From positions 1-64,000 of the forward strand of contig DATAVB010000136.1 in NCBI GenBank assembly GCA_036267955.1: 64,000 nt of DNA, given 5' to 3'. Numbering within the stretch: the first letter of the stretch is position 1; each line of letters starts with the position of its first letter. Origin of the DNA: DATAVB01 sp036267955. Lineage in GTDB: Bacteria > Actinomycetota > Actinomycetes > Mycobacteriales > QHCD01. Positions 26,718-35,245 of this stretch are shown here, piece after piece. The translations under genes and the position numbers were made by a program. Below the pieces are notes generated by a model. That model worked only from the letters and a program-made list of their open reading frames with translations. It had not been told where the DNA came from and did no database searches.

Positions 26718-28201
26718 GTGCGCCGACCGTCTCCCCGATTGTCAATGTGGTTGCTGTCGCTGGCCTGATTGCCGGCGCTGCTGTCAGTCTCGCTCTTCCG
26801 CGCCGCGGCCGCAGCCTCGGCCGACGGCGTACCCGGACGCTTGCGCTCCGTCCAGCCCTCGATGATCCGCTGCACGCCCGCCGACACGGCCAGCGCGCCG
26901 GCCGGTACGTCCTCCCGGATCACCGCGCCCGCGCCGGTGTAGGCGCCGGCGCCGACCCGTACCGGTGCCACGAACATGTTGTCCGCGCCGGTCCGGGCGC
27001 CGTCCCCGACCTCCGACCGACGCTTGGTCACGCCGTCGTAGTTGACGAAAACCGAGGCAGCACCGATGTTGACCCCGCTGCCGATGGTGGCATCGCCCAC
27101 ATAGGACAGATGCGGCACCTTGCTGCCCTCGCCGATATCGGCGTTCTTCACCTCGACGTACGTGCCGACCTTGGCCTTGCGGGCCAGCCGGGCGCCGGGC
27201 CGCAGATACGCGAACGGGCCGACCTGCGCCGCCGGTCCGATCTCAGCGGAGTCGGCCTGGGTCCGGATCACCGTCGCCCCGGCGCCGACGAACGTGTCGC
27301 GCAGCGTGCAGTCCGGCCCGATCTCGGCCGCCTCACCGATCGTCGTGGTGCCGTGCAGTTGAACGTTCGGGTGGATGATCACGTCCCGGCTGAGCGTCAC
27401 CTCGACGTCGATCCAGGTCGTCTCGGGGTCGACGACCGTGACGCCGGACTGCATCCAGCCGCGTACCACCCGGTCGCGCAACAGCCGGCCGGCCTCGGCG
27501 AGCTGCACCCGGTCGTTGACGCCGACCGTCTCGGCGATGTCCACCGACACCGCGCCGACCCGCCGGCCGTCCGCGACGAAGATGCCGACCACATCGGTGA
27601 GGTATTCCTCGCCGGCCGCGTTGTCGGCGGAGAGTCGCTTCAGAGCGTCCCGCAGCGCGGGGGCGGTGTACGCGGCGACGGCGGTGTTGATCTCGTGCAC
27701 GGCGCGTTCGGTCTCGCTGGCGTCGCGCTGCTCGACGATCCGGCGGACCGAGCCGGACTCGTCCCGGATGATCCGGCCGTAGCCCTGCGGATCGGGCGCC
27801 TGCGCGGTGAGCAGCGTCGCGGCCGCGCCGCCGGCCCGGTGCTCGGTGATCAGCCGCTGCAGCGCATCGGCGGTCAACAGCGGGGTGTCGCCGGTCAGCA
27901 CAAGCACGGTGCCGGCGAAGTCGGGGATTTCATCGAGAGCCAGGCGGGTGGCGTGCCCGGTGCCGTTCTGCTCCTCCTGCACGACGGTGCCGACGCCGGA
28001 GCCCTCGAGCGCCGGAATCATCTGCTCCCGGTCGTGGCCGACGACGACGCTGGTCACCGTGGCCTGCAGCGGTGCGGCCGCGGCGAGCACGTGGCCGATC
28101 ATGCTGCGGCCGCCGATCTCGTGCAGTGCTTTGGGTACGGCGGATTTCATCCGGGTGCCCCCGCCGGCGGCGAGGACGATGACCGCGGTCTCGTCCGACA
28201 C
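26714..28201 (-). CDS. glmU: Bifunctional UDP-N-acetylglucosamine pyrophosphorylase / GlcN-1-P acetyltransferase
   Basis: 495 residues from GTG 28201, with a GGAGGGGGG ribosome site seven bases upstream. The N-terminal uridyltransferase has 'VLAAGGGTRMKSAVPKALHE'. The C-terminal left-handed beta-helix (about 255-455) has hexapeptide rungs and 'NADIGEGSKVPHLSYVGDA' plus 'NYDGVTKRRSEVGDG'. It makes UDP-GlcNAc for peptidoglycan and other glycans in the cytoplasm. A Ser/Ala/Lys-rich tail of about 30 residues is poorly conserved in the family. Confidence 0.96.
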   Translation of the reverse strand: MSDETAVIVLAAGGGTRMKSAVPKALHEIGGRSMIGHVLAAAAPLQATVTSVVVGHDREQMIPALEGSGVGTVVQEEQNGTGHATRLALDEIPDFAGTVLVLTGDTPLLTADALQRLITEHRAGGAAATLLTAQAPDPQGYGRIIRDESGSVRRIVEQRDASETERAVHEINTAVAAYTAPALRDALKRLSADNAAGEEYLTDVVGIFVADGRRVGAVSVDIAETVGVNDRVQLAEAGRLLRDRVVRGWMQSGVTVVDPETTWIDVEVTLSRDVIIHPNVQLHGTTTIGEAAEIGPDCTLRDTFVGAGATVIRTQADSAEIGPAAQVGPFAYLRPGARLARKAKVGTYVEVKNADIGEGSKVPHLSYVGDATIGSGVNIGAASVFVNYDGVTKRRSEVGDGARTGADNMFVAPVRVGAGAYTGAGAVIREDVPAGALAVSAGVQRIIEGWTERKRPGTPSAEAAAAARKSETDSSAGNQASDSNHIDNRGDGRRT

Positions 28202-28259
28202 TGTTATCCCCCCTCCGTTTGTCGCTTCGGGGTGGTCGGGCCGCCCAATGTTAACCGTC

Positions 28260-29417
28260 TCAGGACCGACTCTCATACGTCCTCCCCTTCCACTGTGCGC
28301 CACGTCCCAACCAGTGCCGGCGCGCCGAGTCCACCGTCATCGCGAGATAGAGCGTGGCGGTCACTGGCAGTGCCAGGGCCGCCACCGCGGGCTGACCGTA
28401 GTAGCGCAACATCGGTACGAACGTGGCAGCCATCACGGCCCAGGCGAGGGCGGCGGTGCCCGCGGTGACCGGGTCGCCGACGGCGGCGCCGAGCACCGTC
28501 GCGACCGGCGGCACCACGAAAACCAGGGCGAGCGCAAGCACCGTACCGGTCAGCAGCAGCAGCGAGTTCCGCAACTGGGCATAGGCGCTGCGGGCCACCA
28601 TTTGCCACAGGTCGCCGAGCGACGGGTACGGCCGGATGCTCGCGACCCGGTCGGCCAGGCCGAGCCAGATCCGCCCGCCACCGCGCTTGACCAGGCCGGC
28701 CAGCGCCACGTCGTCGATCACCGCACCGCGGATGGCCGCGACCCCGCCGGCCCGTTCCAGCGCGGTACGGCGAACCAGTGTGCAGCCACCCGCGGCGGCG
28801 GCGGTCCGGGCGCCGGCCCGGTTGCTCCAGCGAAACGGGTAGAGCATCGCGAAGAAGTAGACGAACGCCGGGACGATGAGCTTCTCCCAGCCGGTGGCGG
28901 TACGCAGTCGGACCATCTGGGAGACCAGATCCCGGTCAGCGGCGGCCCGCACCAGCTCGGTCAGCGAGTCGGGGCCGTGCGCGATGTCGGCATCAGTGAG
29001 CAGCAGCAGGTCAACCTCGCCGGCGAGTTCAATGCCGTGCCGCAGCGCCCAGAGCTTCCCGGTCCAGCCCGACGGCGGCTCGCCGGGTGTGCTGACGGTG
29101 AGGGGCAGCCCGCCACGGTCGAGGCCATGGGCCAGCTCGCCGGTCCCGTCGGTGGAGTTGTCGTCGACGAGGATGACCCGGGCCGGGCCTGGATAATGCT
29201 GGGCGAGCAGCGACGGCAGGCTGTCGGCGAGCACCTCAGCCTCGTCCCGGGCCGGCACCACGATCGCGACCGACGGCCAGGTCACGGGCTCAGCGGCCGC
29301 CGGAAGTCGTTGGTCCGCCGGAAGTCGTTGGTCCGTCAGCCAGAAGAAGCCGCGCAGGAGCGCGATCCACAACCAGGCTGCGAGCGAGGCGGCGGCGATC
29401 CAGCCCAGTGGCGTCAC
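28260..29417 (-). CDS. Membrane GT2 glycosyltransferase (HpnB-like)
   Basis: 385 residues from GTG 29417; a longer frame would run through the tRNA gene at 29452-29527, so it is rejected. An N-terminal membrane helix ('PLGWIAAASLAAWLWIALL') precedes a GT-A domain with 'VAIVVPARDEAEVLADSLPS', 'ARVILVDDNSTDGTGEL', 'LLLTDADIAHGPDSL' (DxD-like) and further C-terminal helices. It resembles the family often named hopene-associated HpnB, but no hopanoid genes are nearby, so the substrate is open. A short coding duplication (DQRLPA twice, about residues 30-41) is present. Confidence 0.85.
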   Translation of the reverse strand: MTPLGWIAAASLAAWLWIALLRGFFWLTDQRLPADQRLPAAAEPVTWPSVAIVVPARDEAEVLADSLPSLLAQHYPGPARVILVDDNSTDGTGELAHGLDRGGLPLTVSTPGEPPSGWTGKLWALRHGIELAGEVDLLLLTDADIAHGPDSLTELVRAAADRDLVSQMVRLRTATGWEKLIVPAFVYFFAMLYPFRWSNRAGARTAAAAGGCTLVRRTALERAGGVAAIRGAVIDDVALAGLVKRGGGRIWLGLADRVASIRPYPSLGDLWQMVARSAYAQLRNSLLLLTGTVLALALVFVVPPVATVLGAAVGDPVTAGTAALAWAVMAATFVPMLRYYGQPAVAALALPVTATLYLAMTVDSARRHWLGRGAQWKGRTYESRS

Positions 29418-29451
29418 GGCGCCGAGAGTGCCAGACGTCCGCTGGCACCGA

Positions 29452-29527
29452 TGGCTGGGGGACTCGGACTCGAACCGAGACTGCACGGCTCCAAAGGCCG
29501 GCGGGCTGCCGATTACCCCACCCCCCA
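29452..29527 (-). tRNA. tRNA-Gln(TTG)
   Basis: 76 nt including an encoded CCA end. The acceptor TGGGGGG pairs with TCCCCCA (one G-U). The D arm contains GGTAATCGGCAGCC. The anticodon loop is CTTTGGA (anticodon TTG, reads CAA). The T arm is CTCGG-TTCGAGT-CCGAG. The closing pair of the anticodon stem looks mismatched. It lies just upstream of the GT2 gene on the same strand. Confidence 0.93.
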
Positions 29528-29671
29528 TCGGATGACCCGACCAGGGTAGGTCACAGCCGGTACGGACCGCCGCCGGACCCATGCACCGCGGGCGCGGCAG
29601 CACCCGCGGCCGGTCCACTGTCGGGCGGGTTCCGCGCCGGCATCGGCCAGCCTTTTCGACGTGGAATTTCT

Positions 29672-29691
29672 TGCCACGTCATTCCGTGGCA
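29672..29691. promoter_or_regulatory. Palindrome upstream of DUF4862 gene
   Basis: TGCCACGTCATTCCGTGGCA has perfect 7-bp arms around 6 bases. An additional GACGTGG at 29658-29664 pairs with CCACGTC at 29674-29680. It lies 58 bp before the ATG at 29750, so it may be an operator. No cognate regulator can be named. Confidence 0.4.
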
Positions 29692-29749
29692 CTTTAGGGT
29701 TTGCGGAGAAGTCTTTTGCCAGCGGACGATTCGTGGTCGGAGTCAATTC

Positions 29750-30712
29750 ATGAAATATGTGATCGGCGCTTACACCGCATACCCCGCGACGCCAGATTGG
29801 GATGACAGCGCGGAGTCCGCATTCCTGGCCGACCTGGCGCAGCTACCGGGCTTCGGCGGGTTGGAGGTGCCGTTCACCGGGCCGCTGCCCGCAGACACCG
29901 GGCTGTTCGACAAGGTGGATCCGTCCTGGGATTTCGTGCTCACGGCGATTCCGGGAACGATCCCCCGGGTCGCGGCCGACCCCAATTTCGGTCTGGCCTC
30001 GCCGGCTCCGGACGGCCGGCGGGAGGCGCTCGTCTTCGCGGCCGGGCTGCGGGATGCGGTTGAGCAGTGGCAGCGCTGGGCCGGTCGTGCCTGCGTACGC
30101 GGAGTGGAGATCCATTCGGCGCCGACCGGGATCGCCGACGGCGCCGCCTTCACCGATTCGCTGGCGGAGATCGCGTCCTGGGACTGGCACGGCGCCACGG
30201 TCACCGTCGAGCACTGCGACGCCTTCGTACCCGAGCGCGCGCCGCAGAAGGGATACCTCGACCTGTCGGCCGAACTGGCCGCGATCGCGGCCGTCGTCGC
30301 GCAGGGCCCGCGGACCCGGCTGGGGCTGACCGTCAACTGGGCTCGGTCGGCGATCGAGGCGCACGACGCCGGCATCGCCGCGACCCATATCGGGCAGGCG
30401 GCGGCAGCGGGCGCGCTGCGTGGGCTGATGTTCTCCGGCTGCTCGGACCGGGCCGGCGCCTTCGGCGACGCCTGGCTGGACACCCACCTGCCGCCGGCCG
30501 CCGGCGAATTCGACGACCTCACCAACGTCCAGCCCGAGTCGCTGCTGACGCCGGACGAGGTGCGCCGGGCAATCGCGGCCACCGCGGGCCAGCCGCTCGA
30601 TTTCGCCGGCCTGAAGATCGGAGTCCGGCCGGCTGATGCGTCGCCGGCAACCCGGGTGGCCTACCTCCGCGACGCGCTGCGGCTGCTCGACCGGGCACTA
30701 CAACGTCCATGA
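29750..30712 (+). CDS. DUF4862 family protein
   Basis: 320 residues from ATG 29750, with GGAG eight bases upstream. The opening 'KYVIGAYTAYPATPDWD', the central 'VTVEHCDAFVPERAPQKGYL' and 'GLTVNWARSAIE' match DUF4862, whose members look like TIM barrels related to xylose-isomerase-like sugar enzymes and are found near sugar-use genes. The His/Asp/Glu residues in these segments could bind a metal. The activity has not been assigned. It is single, with the desaturase gene 166 bp downstream. Confidence 0.75.
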   Translation: MKYVIGAYTAYPATPDWDDSAESAFLADLAQLPGFGGLEVPFTGPLPADTGLFDKVDPSWDFVLTAIPGTIPRVAADPNFGLASPAPDGRREALVFAAGLRDAVEQWQRWAGRACVRGVEIHSAPTGIADGAAFTDSLAEIASWDWHGATVTVEHCDAFVPERAPQKGYLDLSAELAAIAAVVAQGPRTRLGLTVNWARSAIEAHDAGIAATHIGQAAAAGALRGLMFSGCSDRAGAFGDAWLDTHLPPAAGEFDDLTNVQPESLLTPDEVRRAIAATAGQPLDFAGLKIGVRPADASPATRVAYLRDALRLLDRALQRP

Positions 30713-30769
30713 ACTTCGGGTCGGGGTTGTGGGCCGTCACACCTGCCCGATTTCGCCGAAACATGGCAA

Positions 30770-30800
30770 CCTACGGCACCGTAGGTTACGGTGGCGTAAC
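30770..30800. promoter_or_regulatory. Two adjoining palindromes, likely TetR operator of desaturase gene
   Basis: CCTACGGCACCGTAGG (30770-30785) is a perfect palindrome. It abuts, sharing one base, GTTACGGTGGCGTAAC (30785-30800), which has perfect 6-bp arms. The pair lies about 80 bp before the desaturase ATG. The TetR gene right after the desaturase is the probable binder. Confidence 0.6.
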
Positions 30801-30878
30801 TAGTCACGCCACAAGCGCGGCCACATTCGTAAGGCCCAGATCCTTGAAGCTCGCATCCATGAGATAGGGAGACAACAC

Positions 30879-31892
30879 ATGCCCCCTTCGCACCTGACGG
30901 ACACGCTCGATGACACGTCCACCGATCCCCGTCAGCGCGAAGCGTCCAAATCGGCACCCAAACCGCTCATGGCCGGGAGTCGCGGCGGATTGGAACAGGG
31001 CTTCCTGTATTTCTTCGTCGTCGCGCCATTTCTCGCGGTGCTCGCGGCGATCCCGGTCGCCTGGGGCTGGGGCATCTCCTGGCTCGATGTGGGCCTTTTC
31101 TTCGGCTTCTTCCTCGTCGGCGGCGTCGGCGTCACGATGGGTTTCCACCGGTATTTCACCCATGGCTCCTTCAAGGCCAAGCGCGGCCTGAAGATCGCGA
31201 TGGCCGTCGCCGGCAGCCTGTCCATCGAGGGCAAGGTCATCACCTGGGTGGCCGACCACCGGCGGCACCACGCCTACTCCGACAAGGAGGGCGACCCGCA
31301 TTCGCCGTGGCGGTACGGAGAGACGACCGGCGCCCTGATCAAGGGCCTGTACTTCGCCCACACCGGCTGGATGTTCGACCGGGAGAAGACCAACAAGGAG
31401 CGGTTCACGCCCGATCTGATGCGCGACCGCGACATCGTCCGGGTCAACAGCCTTTTCCCGGCCATCATGTTCTTCAGCCTGCTCGGCCCGGCGCTCATCG
31501 GCGGCCTCGCGACCATGTCCTGGGGCGGCGCGGCCAGCGCGTTCTTCTGGGGCAGCCTGGTCCGGATCTTCGTTCTGCACCACGTCACCTGGTCGGTGAA
31601 CTCGATCTGCCACACCATCGGCGAGCGCCCGTTCGTATCGCGGGACAAGTCGTCCAATTTCTGGCCGCTGGCAATCCCGTCCTTCGGTGAGTCCTGGCAC
31701 AACTCGCACCATGCCGACCCGACTGCGGCCCGGCACGGCACGCTGAAGGGCCAGCTCGACGTCACCGCCCGTACGATCTGGATCGCCGAGAAATTCGGCT
31801 GGGCGTACGACGTGCGGTGGCCGTCCGCCGAGCGCACCGCCGGCAGGCTCGTCAGCCCGGAGGCCGGCCGGACCAGGGGAAGCTCGGCCTGA
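30879..31892 (+). CDS. Membrane acyl-CoA/fatty acid desaturase
   Basis: 337 residues with four or so membrane helices. The three His boxes of the stearoyl-CoA-desaturase type are present: 'HRYFTH' (90-95), 'HRRHH' (about 126-130) and 'HNSHH' (about 271-275), which bind the di-iron centre. It would put a cis double bond into long acyl chains, probably delta-9, adjusting membrane fluidity. It is followed by a TetR gene after 32 bp, a common actinobacterial pair, and is preceded by two operator-like palindromes. Confidence 0.92.
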   Translation: MPPSHLTDTLDDTSTDPRQREASKSAPKPLMAGSRGGLEQGFLYFFVVAPFLAVLAAIPVAWGWGISWLDVGLFFGFFLVGGVGVTMGFHRYFTHGSFKAKRGLKIAMAVAGSLSIEGKVITWVADHRRHHAYSDKEGDPHSPWRYGETTGALIKGLYFAHTGWMFDREKTNKERFTPDLMRDRDIVRVNSLFPAIMFFSLLGPALIGGLATMSWGGAASAFFWGSLVRIFVLHHVTWSVNSICHTIGERPFVSRDKSSNFWPLAIPSFGESWHNSHHADPTAARHGTLKGQLDVTARTIWIAEKFGWAYDVRWPSAERTAGRLVSPEAGRTRGSSA

Positions 31893-31924
31893 CAGTATGT
31901 CCCGATGAATGACCGCGAGACCGG

Positions 31925-32551
31925 GTGAGCGACGCCAGACCGGCGGCGCCCCGAGTGCGGATGACCGGCAAGGAGCGGCGGCAGCAGCTGCTGGATGTGG
32001 GCCGGACCCTTTTCGCCGAGCGCGGTTTCGAGGCGACCTCGATCGAGGAAATCGCCTCCCGCGCCGGGGTGAGCAAACCCGTTGTGTACGAGCACTTCGG
32101 CGGCAAAGAGGGCCTCTACGCGGTGGTGGTCGACCGCGAAATGCAGCAGCTTCTGGACCGTTTCACCGAATCACTCTCCAGCGGGCATCCGCGTGAATTA
32201 CTGGAACAGGCGGCGTTGACCTTCTTGTCCTATATCGAGGATGAGACCGACGGTTTCCGCATTCTGGTAAGGGATTCACCGGTCGCCAGCAGCACCGGCA
32301 CCTTTTCCAGCCTGATCAACGACATCGCCAGTCAGGTCGAATACCTGTTGGCCCGGGAATTCAAAGCCCGGGATTTCGAACCGAAACTCGCCGGACTGTA
32401 TTCACAGGCCCTGGTCGGCAGTGTCGCGCTCACCGGTCAGTGGTGGCTGGAGGTGCGCAAACCGAAGAAGGACGAGGTCGCCGCACATCTGGTGAATCTG
32501 GCCTGGAACGGGCTGTCCCATCTCGAGCCGAAACCGCACCTCGGCCGCTGA
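31925..32551 (+). CDS. TetR family regulator (desaturase-linked)
   Basis: 208 residues from GTG 31925. The N-terminal helix-turn-helix is 'LLDVGRTLFAERGFEATSIEEIASRAGVSKPVVYEHFGGKEGLY' in part (about 22-66); the C-terminal helical ligand domain differs from known groups. It lies 32 bp after the desaturase and is very likely cotranscribed. It probably represses that gene through the palindromes at 30770-30800 in response to an acyl-CoA. Some related pairs regulate without a known ligand. Confidence 0.88.
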   Translation: MSDARPAAPRVRMTGKERRQQLLDVGRTLFAERGFEATSIEEIASRAGVSKPVVYEHFGGKEGLYAVVVDREMQQLLDRFTESLSSGHPRELLEQAALTFLSYIEDETDGFRILVRDSPVASSTGTFSSLINDIASQVEYLLAREFKARDFEPKLAGLYSQALVGSVALTGQWWLEVRKPKKDEVAAHLVNLAWNGLSHLEPKPHLGR

Positions 32552-32625
32552 CCCCTGTGGACAACGCGAGCGGGCCCTCGTCGGTGACTGGCACGCTTGA
32601 CAAGTGCCTACCGGACGGAGCCACC

Positions 32626-33246
32626 ATGAGTTCCATGACAACCCACGAGTCGGTGACGGTCGCGACGCTGGTGAACTATCCGGCCGAGGCCAGCGTGGAC
32701 ATCGTCGAGGGCACCATCTATCTGAGCCGTCCGGGCGGATTCGACGTCTCGGATCTGGATCTGATGCCGGACGACGGGCGGCGGCATGAGCTGCTCGACG
32801 GGATCATCGTCGTGAGCCCGTCACCGCGGCGTCTGCATCAGCGGGCAGTCACCAACCTCGCTGTCGTATTGGTCCAGTCTGCGCCGGACGATCTCGAAGT
32901 GCTCGTCGCGCCGTTCGATGTCCAGGCCGGACCGCGCAGCGTGGTCGAGCCCGATGTCCTAGTACTCCCTCGGGAGGATCGGGACGGCCCGGTACCGCCA
33001 CCGCTACTCGCGGTCGAGGTGCTGTCCCCGTCCAACCGCGGCTACGACCTCGTGGCAAAACGCAATCTTTACCAGGCGGCCGGGATCCCGTCGTACTGGA
33101 TCGTCGACCCGGACGAGCCGTCGGTGACTGTTCTCGAGCTGCGCAACGACGTCTACGTCGAAATCGCCCGGGCCACGGGCGACCAGCCGCTGACGGTCCA
33201 CCTTCCGTACGACATCTCCCTCACCCCAACCGATCTCGTCGACTGA
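32626..33246 (+). CDS. Uma2 family (DUF820) putative restriction-like endonuclease
   Basis: 206 residues from ATG 32626, which has GGAG seven bases upstream. PD-(D/E)xK core: 'VEPDVLVL' then 'LLAVEVLSPSNRGYDLVAKR' and 'YQAAGIPSYWIVDPDEP'. Uma2 proteins are widespread in actinomycetes and cyanobacteria, often in many copies, and their role is unsettled (nuclease fold, mobile-element link proposed). No partner gene is adjacent; a family C hairpin repeat follows 72 bp downstream. Confidence 0.85.
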   Translation: MSSMTTHESVTVATLVNYPAEASVDIVEGTIYLSRPGGFDVSDLDLMPDDGRRHELLDGIIVVSPSPRRLHQRAVTNLAVVLVQSAPDDLEVLVAPFDVQAGPRSVVEPDVLVLPREDRDGPVPPPLLAVEVLSPSNRGYDLVAKRNLYQAAGIPSYWIVDPDEPSVTVLELRNDVYVEIARATGDQPLTVHLPYDISLTPTDLVD

Positions 33247-33317
33247 TCCCGACGCTCCTCCCGATCAAAAGCGCTCTACTCGGCCAGCCCCAAGGCCTCC
33301 CGATCCCGCCCCATCCT

Positions 33318-33385
33318 CCCGATCGAAGTGCGCTTCGATCCGTGATGAACCGGTTCGCCTGCGGTTGAAGCGCACTTCGATCGGG
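33318..33385. repeat. Dispersed hairpin repeat, family C copy 3
   Basis: Perfect 18-bp arms CCCGATCGAAGTGCGCTT (33318-33335) and its complement (33368-33385) lie between the convergent Uma2 and ABC-F genes. A weak half-copy (CCCGATCAAAAGCGCTCTAC) lies about 60 bp to the left. It may also act as a terminator. Confidence 0.87.
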
Positions 33386-33466
33386 TGCGGAGGTCGGTGC
33401 GAGATCGGGCACGGGAGGTCGGTGTGGACTTCGGCCGAGAACCTCAGCCGACGGCAGGGCGGCGGG

Positions 33467-35245
33467 TCAGTCGAGTTCGTCGGCGAGTTCGAGCCACTGG
33501 GTCTCGTGCTCCTCGCGCTGCGCCACCACCGACAGCAGCGTCGCGTTGAGCTCGGCTACCTTCTCGTAGTCGGTGGCGTGCTTGGCCAGATCGTCGTGCA
33601 GCGCCGCCTCGCGGCGTTGCAGCGTCGCGATCTGCCGCTCCAGCCGACCCAGCTCCTTGCGCGAGGCCCGAGCCTGCGCCTGGCCGGTACGAGAATCGCC
33701 CCGCGACTGGGTGGCCGGAGCATCGGTGGAGCTCTCGATCGCGCGCCGCCGGGTCAGGTACTCCTCGACCCCGCCGGGCAGGGTCGCCAGCTTGCCGTCG
33801 CCGAGCAGGGCCACCACTGAATCACAGACCCGTTCGACCAGGTACCGGTCGTGGCTGACCACGATCACCGTGCCGGCCCAGGAGTCGAGCAGATCCTCCA
33901 GCGCCGTCAACGTGTCGATGTCCAGGTCGTTGGTCGGCTCGTCCAGCAGCAACACGTTGGGCTCGGCCATCAGCAGCCGCAGCAACTGCAGCCGGCGCCG
34001 CTCACCACCGGACAGCTCTCCCACCGGCGTCCACTGTTGGGCGGCCGGAAATCCGAACCGCTCGGCCAGCGAGGACGCCGACATCTCGACCCCGCCGAGC
34101 GTTGCCCGCGAGGCGATCTCGGTCACCGCCTCCAACACCCGCAGGGTCGAGGGCAGCTCGGTCACCTCCTGGGACAGGTACGCCGGAGCAACCGTCTTGC
34201 CCACCACGACCCGGCCGATGTCCGGCGCCAGATCGCCGACCAGCAAGCGCATCAGGGTCGACTTGCCGGACCCGTTGATCCCGACGATGCCGATTCGGTC
34301 GCCCGGCCCGACCCGCCAGGTCACGTCGTCCAGCAACCTGCGGTCCGCGCCGACAGTGACGGTGACGTCCTCGACGTCGTACACCGTCTTGCCGAGCCGG
34401 CGGGTCGCAAAAGCCTGGATGGCAACGGAATCCCGGGCCGGCGGCTCGTCCTCGATGAGCGCCTGGGCCGCGTCGATCCGGAACTGCGGCTTGCTGGTAC
34501 GGGCCGGCGGACCGCGACGCAGCCAAGCCAGTTCCTTGCGCATCAGGTTGGCCCGCCGGGCCTCGGTGGCCGCGTCCAGCCGGTCCCGTTCGGCCCGGGC
34601 CAGCACGTACGCGGCGTACCCGCCGTCGTAGGACCGGACCGCGCCGTCGGCGACCTCCCAGGTGGTCCGGACGACCGCGTCCAGGAACCACCGATCGTGG
34701 GTGACGACGAGCAGCGCGCCGCGCCGGGCGATGAGGTGCTCGGCCAGCCAGGCCACCCCCTCGACGTCGAGGTGGTTGGTCGGCTCGTCCAGCACCAGCA
34801 GGTCGGTGTCGTGCACCAGCCGCGCGGCCAGCGCGACCCGACGACGTTCGCCGCCGGACAGCCGACCGACCTCGGAATCCAGGCCCAGGCCGTGCAGGCC
34901 GAGCCCGTCCAGGACGGCCCGGATCCCCGCGTCGCCGGCCCATTCGTGTTCAGCGGCGAAGGAGTCGGCGCCGAGTACGACGTCCCGGATCAGCCCGGCA
35001 GTCGGCAGCGCGGCCGTCTGCGGCAGCGCTCCGATCCGCAGGTCGCGGGAATGGGTGACCCGGCCGGAGTCCGGACTCTCATCGCGGGACAGGATGTTCA
35101 ACAGCGTCGTCTTGCCGCCGCCGTTGCGCCCGACGACGCCGATCCGCTCGCCAACCGCGATGCCGAGCGACACCTCGTCGAGCACGGCCCGGCCACCGAA
35201 ACCCTTGCTCACCGACTCGAGGTTGATCAGGTTGACCGGGGCCAT
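33467..35245 (-). CDS. ABC-F family ATPase (Uup/EttA-like)
   Basis: 592 residues from ATG 35245, which shares a base with the ispE stop (TGATG). Two ATPase modules and no membrane helices: Walker A 'GVVGRNGGGKTT' and 'GIVGINGSGKST', signatures 'LSGGERRRVALAARL' and 'LSGGERRRLQLLRLL', Walker B with 'DEPTNHLD' and 'DEPTNDLD'. A linker with basic residues (about 250-290) and a C-terminal coiled coil (about 520-590) follow. ABC-F proteins act on the ribosome (translation rescue or antibiotic protection). Its fixed place after ispE suggests a housekeeping one. Confidence 0.92.
   Translation of the reverse strand: MAPVNLINLESVSKGFGGRAVLDEVSLGIAVGERIGVVGRNGGGKTTLLNILSRDESPDSGRVTHSRDLRIGALPQTAALPTAGLIRDVVLGADSFAAEHEWAGDAGIRAVLDGLGLHGLGLDSEVGRLSGGERRRVALAARLVHDTDLLVLDEPTNHLDVEGVAWLAEHLIARRGALLVVTHDRWFLDAVVRTTWEVADGAVRSYDGGYAAYVLARAERDRLDAATEARRANLMRKELAWLRRGPPARTSKPQFRIDAAQALIEDEPPARDSVAIQAFATRRLGKTVYDVEDVTVTVGADRRLLDDVTWRVGPGDRIGIVGINGSGKSTLMRLLVGDLAPDIGRVVVGKTVAPAYLSQEVTELPSTLRVLEAVTEIASRATLGGVEMSASSLAERFGFPAAQQWTPVGELSGGERRRLQLLRLLMAEPNVLLLDEPTNDLDIDTLTALEDLLDSWAGTVIVVSHDRYLVERVCDSVVALLGDGKLATLPGGVEEYLTRRRAIESSTDAPATQSRGDSRTGQAQARASRKELGRLERQIATLQRREAALHDDLAKHATDYEKVAELNATLLSVVAQREEHETQWLELADELD

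Noticed and set aside
25013..26768. Long open frames on the plus strand through the GAGACC tract and prs
   Set aside because: They exist because of repeat composition (Arg/Pro/Glu/Thr runs) and then run opposite to prs.
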